64,000 nucleotides of DNA from Alphaproteobacteria bacterium (GTDB taxonomy: Bacteria > Pseudomonadota > Alphaproteobacteria > UBA8366): NCBI GenBank assembly GCA_009377445.1, contig WHUA01000001.1, positions 434,001-498,000 on the forward strand, in the 5' to 3' direction. Shown one piece after another: positions 56,049-63,747 of the stretch. Position numbers and translations under genes: made by a program. The notes below the pieces were generated by a model. The model saw only the letters and a list, made by a program, of their open reading frames with translations. It was not told where the DNA came from and made no database searches. The stretch's first letter is position 1. Every line of letters starts with the position of its first letter.

Positions 56049-57554
56049 ATGACGAAAGCCTACAGCTACCTCCGATTTTCGACTCCCGAGCAAGCGCAGG
56101 GCGATTCATTCCGCCGTCAGACTGAATCGGCGGAGAGATACGCGGCTGCGCATGGGCTGGACCTGGACGACAGCTTGAAGTTCCATGATCTAGGCGTCAG
56201 TGCCTTCCGCGGAGCCAATGCCGTCGACGGGGCGTTAGGCGAGTTCATCGCCGCCGTCGATGACGGCCGGGTGCCGCGCGGCTCCTACCTCCTGGTCGAG
56301 AACCTGGACCGGCTTAGCCGCGACAAGATCATGGCCGCCCTCAATCGATTCTCCGCCCTGTTAGAGAAGGGCGTGACGGTCGTCACCTTGACCGATCAGA
56401 AGGTCTACACGGCCGAGTCATTGAACAACTTGCCGGACCTGATGCTGTCTCTACTGGTGATGAGCCGCGCGCATGACGAGTCGGCGATGAAGGGCCAGCG
56501 CCTCCGCGCTGCATGGAAGGCGAAGAAAGACCGGGCCGCCACCAGTGGCGAAGTCCTGACGGCTATCGCTCCGGCTTGGCTGCGGGTCGTCGGCAACAAT
56601 GGCTCCAAAATATTCGAGATTATCGAGGAGCGCGCGGAGGTCGTCCGGCGGATATACGCCATGGCGCTGTCGGGGCTTGGCAAGAACGCGATTGCCCGGC
56701 GCTTCAATGCGGAGGGCGTCAAACCATTCGGCGACTCGAACGGTTGGTACGACGGGTATATCGCCCGCATTTTGAGCAATGAAGCCGTGATCGGCCGGTT
56801 CCAGCCGAGGAAAGTTTCTTTCGACAGCGGCAAGAGACAGCGAGTACCGGACGGCCCGGTTATTGAAGACTATTTCCCGCGCGTAGTGTCTGACGCAGAC
56901 TTTTATCGAGTGAAGCGCGGGCCGGCCGGGATATCGCCAAAGCGGAAGGACGGGCTGCCGCGGAATCTGCTCGCGGGCATATGCGTCTGTGGGAAATGCG
57001 GCGGGCCGATGCACTACGTCAACAAGGGCGGGACGCGCCACGGTGGCGAGTATCTGGCTTGTGACAACTCGCGCCGGCTTAAGAAGTGCGATGCGCCATC
57101 CGTCCGGTATGAGCACATTCTGTCCTTCGTGCTCAACAACCTTCCCGAATATCTCAAAGCCCACGTCGATTCGATGCCGAGTGCGCGGGAAACGGACTCT
57201 AAGATCGATGGCATCGACGGCGAGATAGCCAAGACGGAGGAGTCAATCGCACGGTTGCTCGACACTTTAGAGCGCGTGCCGTCCGAATCGGCGGAGAAGC
57301 GGCTAGCCGATCATGAACGGCGACTCCGTGCGCTCAAGGCTGAAAGGGTCGATATCGAAGAGCAAGCTAAGAGTCGGCCGAGCGATGCATGGGCCGAGTT
57401 TGTGACGTGGTACCACCAGCCGGTCGAGCCGGATCAATTTGGCGACGTGATCGGGGCTGAGATTACGCGAATCAGCACGGAGATAAAGAGACTCGTCAGC
57501 CGCATCGTCATTGAGAAGGGGCAGCCAATTGTGGTCGAGCCGCGGGCGGCCTAG
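56049..57554 (+). CDS. Large serine recombinase (integrase) of element 2
   Basis: 501 residues from ATG 56049; an in-frame ATG at 56025 within the shared motif is an alternative. It starts MTKAYSYLRFSTPEQAQGDS and keeps all features of the element 1 enzyme: LVENLDRLSRDKIMAALNRF, the zinc ribbon CVCGKCGGPMHYVNKGGTRH, and the coiled coil LLDTLERVPSESAEKRLADH. By eye about four-fifths of residues match the element 1 enzyme. Differences cluster in the recombinase/zinc-ribbon part that reads the att site, fitting its different target within comM. Confidence 0.95.
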   Translation: MTKAYSYLRFSTPEQAQGDSFRRQTESAERYAAAHGLDLDDSLKFHDLGVSAFRGANAVDGALGEFIAAVDDGRVPRGSYLLVENLDRLSRDKIMAALNRFSALLEKGVTVVTLTDQKVYTAESLNNLPDLMLSLLVMSRAHDESAMKGQRLRAAWKAKKDRAATSGEVLTAIAPAWLRVVGNNGSKIFEIIEERAEVVRRIYAMALSGLGKNAIARRFNAEGVKPFGDSNGWYDGYIARILSNEAVIGRFQPRKVSFDSGKRQRVPDGPVIEDYFPRVVSDADFYRVKRGPAGISPKRKDGLPRNLLAGICVCGKCGGPMHYVNKGGTRHGGEYLACDNSRRLKKCDAPSVRYEHILSFVLNNLPEYLKAHVDSMPSARETDSKIDGIDGEIAKTEESIARLLDTLERVPSESAEKRLADHERRLRALKAERVDIEEQAKSRPSDAWAEFVTWYHQPVEPDQFGDVIGAEITRISTEIKRLVSRIVIEKGQPIVVEPRAA

Positions 57555-57580
57555 AGCGAACCAGCAAAGGAGCAAGCGCC

Positions 57581-57862
57581 ATGTTCAAGACCGTGTTGAC
57601 CGTTGCCTTGGTAATCTTCACAGCTTCATCCGCATCGGCCGGCGAACGTTACGAACTACGCGACCGCTCCGGCAAATTTGTCGGCACGGTGCGCGAACCT
57701 ACCGGCCCGGTGCTGAATCGCTGGGAAGTGCGCGACCGCGCCGGCCGTCTAACGCACACGCTGCGGGAGCCTACAGGGCCGGTGCTGAACCGTTGGGAAG
57801 TGCGCGACCGTGACGGGAAGGTGACCGGCTCGATACGATGCGCGCCGGGCGCAAAGTGCTAA
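57581..57862 (+). CDS. Small secreted tandem-repeat protein (element 2 copy)
   Basis: 93 residues. The signal peptide is FKTVLTVALVIFTASSASA. The mature part has the unit REPTGPVLNRWEVRDRAGRL with THTL, repeated about 2.5 times, and a C-terminal CAPGAKC. It starts 26 bp after the recombinase stop with AAAGGAG, so it is in the recombinase operon here. In element 1 the paralogue is convergent instead. Function unknown. Confidence 0.75.
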   Translation: MFKTVLTVALVIFTASSASAGERYELRDRSGKFVGTVREPTGPVLNRWEVRDRAGRLTHTLREPTGPVLNRWEVRDRDGKVTGSIRCAPGAKC

Positions 57863-57895
57863 ATGCCACCTATCTGGCGAAGCGGACAGTCACAA

Positions 57896-58708
57896 TCAGG
57901 AGGAACTGGTCTGGGTTGGCTTATCGAATGTGACCATCTGCTCACGAAGCGCTGGGAAAAGATTTTCCTTTGGAAGGGCTTGTTTCGCTTTGTCAACAAG
58001 AACAAAGCCCAAATAGTTTGCACCTTCATTGTTTGCCTTCATATATCGGTCCACTTGCTCCATCGTCAGCCGGAAAAACTCTAAATCATTATCTACCGAT
58101 TGACACAGATACTCTCCGAGACCAGAAAGCATTGATGAGTAATATATGAATCGTTCAGCCGTTATCCCATTTGCATTTTCAAAAGCGTGGCCGGCGACTA
58201 GTGAGTTTCGCTCGCGAATATGCTCATTTATCTCGTGCATCGTACTCATTGCACGATGAAGGTAGTTCGTGAGCACCGGCATCTCCCGCGTCAGCAATGA
58301 GAATTCTCGAAAGTCTGGTGCTGGCATGATCGGAAGTGGCGTGAAGGTTTGGTAAAAGGATCGCAGCGTCGCCGAAATAGCCCTCATTTCGTGAAACAGC
58401 GCTTCACGCTCCGCACCGTCGGCATCGTACCACGCTTCGACCGCCTCTTTCATTGTTGCCACTTCTGGCTTGATATCTTCAATGATTTGAAGCTTGAGAT
58501 TAGCGAGCGCCTCTATGTTCAGGCCCGCCGTTTGTGTGACACGGTTAAGCGCGCTAAGCGCGGCTTCTCTGGCCTCGTTGGCTTCTGTGTCCTTCTCTCG
58601 CTTGTGTTGGTAGTGGAATGCGACGAGACCAAGCCCAAAGCCGAGTGCCGCACCTATCGCGGTCTCCAGAATGCCAATACCAAAACTGGCCCACGTGAAG
58701 TCGTCCAT
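57896..58708 (-). CDS. Membrane-anchored helical protein, cargo of element 2
   Basis: 270 residues. One N-terminal membrane segment (GIGILETAIGAALGFGLGLV) is followed by a basic turn and a long helical cytoplasmic region. That region contains REAALSALNRVTQTAGLNIE and TMHEINEHIRERNSLVAGHA. No known domain is recognised. Its anchored-helix architecture and its position beside a restriction-modification system suggest accessory or defence cargo; this is inference only. Confidence 0.65.
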   Translation of the reverse strand: MDDFTWASFGIGILETAIGAALGFGLGLVAFHYQHKREKDTEANEAREAALSALNRVTQTAGLNIEALANLKLQIIEDIKPEVATMKEAVEAWYDADGAEREALFHEMRAISATLRSFYQTFTPLPIMPAPDFREFSLLTREMPVLTNYLHRAMSTMHEINEHIRERNSLVAGHAFENANGITAERFIYYSSMLSGLGEYLCQSVDNDLEFFRLTMEQVDRYMKANNEGANYLGFVLVDKAKQALPKENLFPALREQMVTFDKPTQTSSS

Positions 58709-58839
58709 AACGCTCCCCTAAAGTGTTGTGCGAAGCGTATTCAAGAAATCAAGACCCATTATACCACACACGCGAACAGCTCATGCCGCAACCGCTACAT
58801 GAATCCTGAAGCGCGAATCAGTGGGGTAAACGCAACCGG

Positions 58840-59640
58840 TCAGTCAGTCCGGTAATTCCGAATAGCGTCAGGGTCGAGCTTATCGGCGGGCACAAGCTGA
58901 TAGTGCCTTTCCTCGACGACCTTCACTTCATCGCCTTGGAGCGTCAATTCGAACAGCGCAACAATGCCACCTTCCATGAACTGCGCGGCAATCGCCCGGC
59001 ATTGCATCCCAGGGAACTTCTGCTCGACGAAGCGGATATCCTGTGTCGTCTGGACGACGCCTATTTGGTCTTTCCCGCCTTTTGCCTGCACAGGAATCAC
59101 GTAATGGCATCCGCGCGTGTCGAGGCCAATGTACAGCTCGTCGATCTCGATCTGCCCAATTCCTTTGACGGTAGTGCGAAGGTGGTTTTGAAGGCTGTAT
59201 GTCGTCAGCCCGAGGAAGGTATCGATCAGACGATTGTAGCGAACAATCGCGAGAAGAGCCTGCTCGTCGTCCAGGGCGTAGGCACGGATTAATTCCGGTG
59301 TAGCGTCGGGAATAGCAATCCGCACGAGATCCGCACGGGGAGTGATTCGTGTAGTTGGGACCAGCTTAAAACGATAGCGAGATCTGCCGGCACCTTCGAT
59401 TATCCATTCTCGTCCTGGGGGTTGCGTACCGATAATTGCGTCAGGAAGCGGTATTCGATAGCGGAAGGAGTAAGGAATGTCACCGAGGTTACGCGGCAAC
59501 GCAATGTCCAAGTCTGCCGCATTTTGTATGATCTCTTCCCGGGCGAACTCGAACTCAGTGATGCCTTCGGCCCAATGCTCGAAGAAGATTCGCTCGATGA
59601 GCGCTTTATAACGGTTAACGCTTGCGCTCGCTTTAGCCAC
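58840..59640 (-). CDS. Type II restriction endonuclease candidate
   Basis: 266 residues. The segment KGIGQIEIDELYIGLDTRGC followed by HYVIPVQAKGGKDQIGVVQT fits a PD-(D/E)xK nuclease (Asp/Glu, then QAK). Upstream of it RTTVKG and YSLQNHL add the usual basic helix. It overlaps the 3' end of the cytosine methyltransferase by 8 bp. That coupling strongly supports its role as the cognate endonuclease. The recognition sequence cannot be deduced. Confidence 0.75.
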   Translation of the reverse strand: MAKASASVNRYKALIERIFFEHWAEGITEFEFAREEIIQNAADLDIALPRNLGDIPYSFRYRIPLPDAIIGTQPPGREWIIEGAGRSRYRFKLVPTTRITPRADLVRIAIPDATPELIRAYALDDEQALLAIVRYNRLIDTFLGLTTYSLQNHLRTTVKGIGQIEIDELYIGLDTRGCHYVIPVQAKGGKDQIGVVQTTQDIRFVEQKFPGMQCRAIAAQFMEGGIVALFELTLQGDEVKVVEERHYQLVPADKLDPDAIRNYRTD

Positions 59641-60967
59641 CAGCGACCTCTAGCATTTTGAGCCGAGCGTCCTCGATCTCCTGCTGCTTGCGCTTCTTGG
59701 CACCGCTCTTCCGATCACGTCGGCCGTTCGGCGCTTTGACACCGAAGTGGGCGGCTGCTTCCGACATTTCCATGTAGAGCAGAGGCTCTTCCCCTAGTTT
59801 CAGAGAGCCTTCAGGACGCATAGGTTGCGCGCCCAATGCCTCCATGACCTTTTCCGCAACTGCCCTCGCCATCGGCGGCGCAACCGCGTTCCCGATTTGC
59901 CTCGCCCCGTGCCACTTCGTCGCGTGGAGCCGAAACCAGTCCGGAAACCCGTGGAGGCGCGCCATCTCACGGACCGTAATGCACCGATCATATCCGTAGT
60001 GTATAGGGCGCGGACTCGTGAACGCACCACGGGCACCGTCAGTCCCGGCTCGCAACGTGTTCGATAGACCATCAGGATGGAGTTTATAAAACCGGCTGAT
60101 TGGTTCGACTGCGCCAGCTTCGGTTTCCTCGAATCGACGACGGGAAATATCCGTGTGAGCGGTACGAGCGCTCGACGTCAGATAGCTCGGATTCCAGTGA
60201 CGGATATAGCCGTAGTGCCAACAGTCGTTCGTTAAGCAGCGCAGCTCAGCGGCGTACGGGCTTGGCGCACCGAGAGCGCTTGTGCGAACTTGGTCGGAGC
60301 CGGTCAACGTTTCAAACCGATCCGCATCGGGAAGATCCCCGAGGGCGTCGCGGCAGCTCGGCCCCATGGCGAGATGGGTTGAACGCTCCTTCGAATCTGC
60401 CGCGTTCGTCCTTTTGCATGGGTATTCCGGGAGTTCGCTTCCTTTCTTCGCCCCGACCAAAATGAGACGCTCGCGGTGCTGCGGGACGCCGAAATCGGCT
60501 GCGTCCAGAACATGCCACGGCGTTCGGACCTCGTATCCGGCATGGTCGAATGCTGCTACCAGTTCTTCCAGAAAGACCTTATGACGCCCGATCGTCAGAC
60601 CTTTCACATTTTCGAATACGAACGCACGAGCGTTAAGCTCGGCAACGATTCGCACGAAATCGAGGACCAGTCGGTTGCGAGGATCATCGAGTGCGCGATG
60701 CCCGATAAGAGAGAATCCTTGACAAGGGGCACCGCCAAAAACGCAATCAACACGCCTGTTCCCTATGCCAGCCGTCCGACGAATTTCGGCCGCAGTCAAG
60801 CCCTCAACCGATCTGGCGATGACGGCGCAGTCAGGGAAGTTGAACTTATGCACGGCACAATGTACCGGGTCGATCTCAACGGCTGCCGCAACATCGAAAC
60901 CCGCCTGCTCGAATCCGAGGCTTAGACCGCCCGCTCCTGCGAATAAGTCAATTCCGATCGGACGCAT
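59633..60967 (-). CDS. DNA (cytosine-5) methyltransferase
   Basis: 444 residues from ATG 60967 after GGGGGAG. It has motif I IGIDLFAGAGGLSLGFEQAG, motif IV VFGGAPCQGFSLIGHRALDD (catalytic PC), motif VI AFVFENVKGL, motif VIII VPQHRERLILVGAK, and motif X IGNAVAPPMARAVAEKVMEA. Between VIII and IX lies a target-recognition domain of about 110 residues. A C-terminal tail is Lys/Arg-rich. It is flanked by the Vsr gene and the endonuclease gene, all on one strand. Confidence 0.96.
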   Translation of the reverse strand: MRPIGIDLFAGAGGLSLGFEQAGFDVAAAVEIDPVHCAVHKFNFPDCAVIARSVEGLTAAEIRRTAGIGNRRVDCVFGGAPCQGFSLIGHRALDDPRNRLVLDFVRIVAELNARAFVFENVKGLTIGRHKVFLEELVAAFDHAGYEVRTPWHVLDAADFGVPQHRERLILVGAKKGSELPEYPCKRTNAADSKERSTHLAMGPSCRDALGDLPDADRFETLTGSDQVRTSALGAPSPYAAELRCLTNDCWHYGYIRHWNPSYLTSSARTAHTDISRRRFEETEAGAVEPISRFYKLHPDGLSNTLRAGTDGARGAFTSPRPIHYGYDRCITVREMARLHGFPDWFRLHATKWHGARQIGNAVAPPMARAVAEKVMEALGAQPMRPEGSLKLGEEPLLYMEMSEAAAHFGVKAPNGRRDRKSGAKKRKQQEIEDARLKMLEVAGG

Positions 60968-61004
60968 ACTCCCCCCAGTTCCCGCGATCAACATATAGGG
61001 TAGA

Positions 61005-61448
61005 TTAGCAGTCAACAGGCCCTATGTCGATCGGAATTTCAGAGTTATCCACAAACTTCATCAACGTTGCCTCTAGCTCCTCTAGATTTCTCGTCTGGCA
61101 CTGCCAAACCGTGAGGACTGACCACCCGCTTCTCACCAATTGATCGGCTTTCTTCGCATCTCGCCTTTTGTTCGCTTCGAGCTTTGGCAACCAATAGTCG
61201 AGGCGGGATTTCGGAGGCCGTCCGATACGACACCCGTGGCCATGCCAGAAGCATCCGTGGACGAAAATCGCCTTTTTCCGACCATGGAACACAATATCGG
61301 GTTTCCCCGGCAGGTTCGATGGGTGGAGCCGGTAGCGATACCCCAGACGATACAGCATACGCCGTACGATCCACTCGGGGCCGGTGTGTTTGCCCTTTAC
61401 CGCCTGCATGATGCGGCGGCGTTGCTCTTTGGTCCGAGTGTCGGTCAA
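61005..61448 (-). CDS. vsr: Very short patch repair (Vsr) mismatch endonuclease
   Basis: Nicks at T:G mismatches arising from deamination of 5-methylcytosine. In the 147-residue protein, RIMQAVKGKHTGPEWIVRRM, then RYRLHPSNLPGKPDIVFHGR (catalytic Asp) and KKAIFVHGCFWHGHGC (zinc Cys/His) are all classical. SGWSVLTVWQCQTRN also fits. It lies 37 bp upstream of the methyltransferase start, in one operon with it. Confidence 0.96.
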   Translation of the reverse strand: MTDTRTKEQRRRIMQAVKGKHTGPEWIVRRMLYRLGYRYRLHPSNLPGKPDIVFHGRKKAIFVHGCFWHGHGCRIGRPPKSRLDYWLPKLEANKRRDAKKADQLVRSGWSVLTVWQCQTRNLEELEATLMKFVDNSEIPIDIGPVDC

Positions 61449-61546
61449 GGCTGTATTCGTTGGTCGGATTCCGCAAACAACCTAGCATACTGATGCGGCG
61501 GCGTTCGCCAAAAGAAAAGCCCCGCATAGTCCGCAGGGCTTGTGAG

Positions 61547-61777
61547 TTAGTGCACCGTCTCGCATACGGCGTCGATGATCTTGAAGAGCTTTGGAGTAGC
61601 TTCTGGCCGGTCAACAATTCGACCAGTCAAAGCGAACGTCGTTGCGTTGAAGAGCCGCCAGGCGTCGCGTTCTGCGAATTCCTCGAAGCTCGGCTCGTTC
61701 CATTCCTTCAGCACGTCGGGGATGCGCTGCAGATTGATTACCTTCTCGCGAAACATTGTGAGGATTGCGTTAGCCAT
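61547..61777 (-). pseudogene. C-terminal fragment of a DUF932-like protein
   Basis: 76 codons from ATG 61777 read LKEWNEPSFEEFAERDAWRL then FNATTFALTGRIVDRPEATP. This is the C-terminal part of DUF932 (phage/plasmid-like) proteins, which are normally about 250-300 residues. The N-terminal domain is absent, and the sequence directly upstream is module protein C. It is either a decayed gene or a very short derivative. Confidence 0.55.
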
Positions 61778-61811
61778 GCCGCCATTTCGTCGTTGATCTT
61801 GGTGGCCATGA

Positions 61812-62603
61812 TTATTCCTCCGCTGAGTCGAGCAAGCCTTCGGCACGGCGGTCGAGCGCAGCACGAATGCTATTCCCGCCCATGGTCTTGCCGGACTCGA
61901 AGGCACGATTAGCCTGGATAGACTCATTGAATCGGTTCTTGGCGATGGCGAAGGCTTCCGATGCCTTCACGAAGTCCGCACCAGCGGCCGCGTTCGCAAG
62001 GTCGTTCTTGCTGAAGCCCGCGGCTTTGCGCTGCGATGAATCGAGACTGTCGTAGCGCTGCGCAACCGCCGCAGCTAAATCGCGGTCGCCAAGGTTTACA
62101 GCCCGGCGAGCGTAAGTCGTCAACTCGTTTGGTCCTGCGCTGCGGATTTGTTCGAAGTAACGGCTACGGGCTTCTCCGCCGAGCCCATGCTGAACCAGCA
62201 TATGCACTGGTGATGCATAGAGGTCTGCCACGGCGGACATGTTGTCCGCATGCTCGCGTGCTTCTTTGAGCACGCTGTATCGCTCGTCGGAGGATGCCTT
62301 GATTAGGTCGAGCCGGAACTTCGCCATATGATCGCGCTGTAATTTCTGGCGCTCCGCACGGGGCAGGCGGGTCAACGCTTCGTATTGCGCTGAAGCGCGT
62401 TCGGTTTCCTTCGCAATGTCGGCTTTCAAACGGTCAAGGGTTTTCGTGAATCGCTGGGCTGCAAGATCGGCTTTCGACGCGGTTTCGATCAGGTCTTTGA
62501 GGCTTTGCGGTTTTCCGGCATAGGACTCCAGACCACGTTGTCCAAGCTCCCTCAAATTTCGCGCCTTGATTCCCGCAATGACTTTCTCTTTGGACGTTGG
62601 CAT
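61812..62603 (-). CDS. Conserved module protein C (element 2)
   Basis: 263 residues, MPTSKEKVIAGIKARNLREL. It is the orthologue of 49158-49949, with identical length. The strongest conservation is in EHADNMSAVADLYASPVHML and RAVNLGDRDLAAAVAQRYDS. The helical N-terminal half diverges most. It belongs to the terS-A-B-C block, here inverted relative to element 1. Confidence 0.78.
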   Translation of the reverse strand: MPTSKEKVIAGIKARNLRELGQRGLESYAGKPQSLKDLIETASKADLAAQRFTKTLDRLKADIAKETERASAQYEALTRLPRAERQKLQRDHMAKFRLDLIKASSDERYSVLKEAREHADNMSAVADLYASPVHMLVQHGLGGEARSRYFEQIRSAGPNELTTYARRAVNLGDRDLAAAVAQRYDSLDSSQRKAAGFSKNDLANAAAGADFVKASEAFAIAKNRFNESIQANRAFESGKTMGGNSIRAALDRRAEGLLDSAEE

Positions 62604-62822
62604 GACACTTCATCCTTTCCATGCTTCGCATTTGGCATGTTGACTCATTGATCGTCTCCCGAGTTTGCTTCCGATCCATCAACGGTAGCGTCACGCTGTT
62701 CCGCCGATTTATTCGGATAAACCGCCGGCTGTGCCATACACAGCCGACGATTCCCGAGGAGTCGATGTGGAATAGTTGAAGCATGATCTACAGATATGGG
62801 CCTGACAACCCCCTCCGACCGT

Positions 62823-63374
62823 TCACGCGGTCGACACCAACATTTGCTCCGTTTCGTCTTCGGCCAACTCACGGAGGATTTCGTCAACGTCTGACTCGTC
62901 AATATCGCCGGTGCGCTGAAGCAACTGCTGGAAAGCGCGATCAAGATTGACGCGTGCGGCCGTAGCGAGTGCTTTGTGGTCGACTGCGGGCTCCTCCGGC
63001 TTCTCCCGCTGTTTCTGCTGTTTGACCTGTGTCCATTTTGCAATTGAAATCTTGCGCAATAGCGGCTCATCGATTCCAGCAAGATCGCAGACTATCTGTC
63101 GGTCTTCGCAAAGCGCACCCCACGTGACCATCAGCCAGCGCCGGGCGGTAGCTCTTGCACGGTTGCCGCGTTCCGCTCGCTCTTCCGCACCGCGGGCTTT
63201 ACCATTGCAAAGTACCCAATCCGAATGCACGAACGCGTCTTGCCATGCCAGCGCAACCACGGCCTGCCAAAGCTGCTGTTGGGGAGACATGCCTTCTTTG
63301 CCGCCGCGTGGAATCTCGACTCCATGGAGCGCTTCATCGGCTGTTCTACTGAGTACGGAAGGTGTAGCGTTCAT
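62823..63374 (-). CDS. Conserved module protein B (element 2)
   Basis: 183 residues, beginning MNATPSVLSRTADEALHGVE. It is the orthologue of 48354-48902 (WQDAFVHSDWVLCNGKARGA, then TARRWLMVTWGALCEDRQIV). The C-terminus is acidic, as in element 1. Its start overlaps protein A. Function unknown. Confidence 0.78.
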   Translation of the reverse strand: MNATPSVLSRTADEALHGVEIPRGGKEGMSPQQQLWQAVVALAWQDAFVHSDWVLCNGKARGAEERAERGNRARATARRWLMVTWGALCEDRQIVCDLAGIDEPLLRKISIAKWTQVKQQKQREKPEEPAVDHKALATAARVNLDRAFQQLLQRTGDIDESDVDEILRELAEDETEQMLVSTA

Positions 63375-63697
63375 GATCCGCGGTCGAGCATAACCGGCCC
63401 GTCCCGCAGTTCCTCGCCGGCTTCGGATTCATGTTCAGGCTTGCTGTCGGCAGTGATACCGCCTGGAGGTAATTGCTCTTCCTGCATGAAAATCATCTGC
63501 TGACATTCGGCTTCCCACGCGGCGTGACCATCGGGCGTGTTTGCGAATGCCTCGCGGTACATCGCCTGACCGTGGAATTCCGGCTGCGCTTCCGGCGCAC
63601 AGAAGATCGGCAGGAATCGCGCATGCTGTAGCATTCGACCGGGCGGGATCGTCCGGTTTTTTACCGTTATGTGCTTGAGCAAGTCTGACGCGCGCAT
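63371..63697 (-). CDS. Conserved module protein A (element 2)
   Basis: 108 residues, MRASDLLKHITVKNRTIPPG. It is the orthologue of 48043-48357, and the ribosome site region AAATAGAGGTTTATC is also conserved. It contains FHGQAMYREAFANTPDGHAA and EEQLPPGGITADSKPEHESE. Function unknown. Confidence 0.78.
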   Translation of the reverse strand: MRASDLLKHITVKNRTIPPGRMLQHARFLPIFCAPEAQPEFHGQAMYREAFANTPDGHAAWEAECQQMIFMQEEQLPPGGITADSKPEHESEAGEELRDGPVMLDRGS

Positions 63698-63747
63698 GAT
63701 AAACCTCTATTTTTAAGGGCTGGAACGATGGCGCTGCCGTAGCGCAA

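Noticed and set aside
55887..57554. Recombinase of element 2 starting at 55887
   Set aside because: The extra 54 codons are antisense to comM and cross the att junction and the promoter. The real start is 56049 or 56025.
57863..58084. 73-residue plus-strand frame after the repeat protein
   Set aside because: It overlaps the 3' end of the membrane-protein gene in antisense and has no ribosome site or family.
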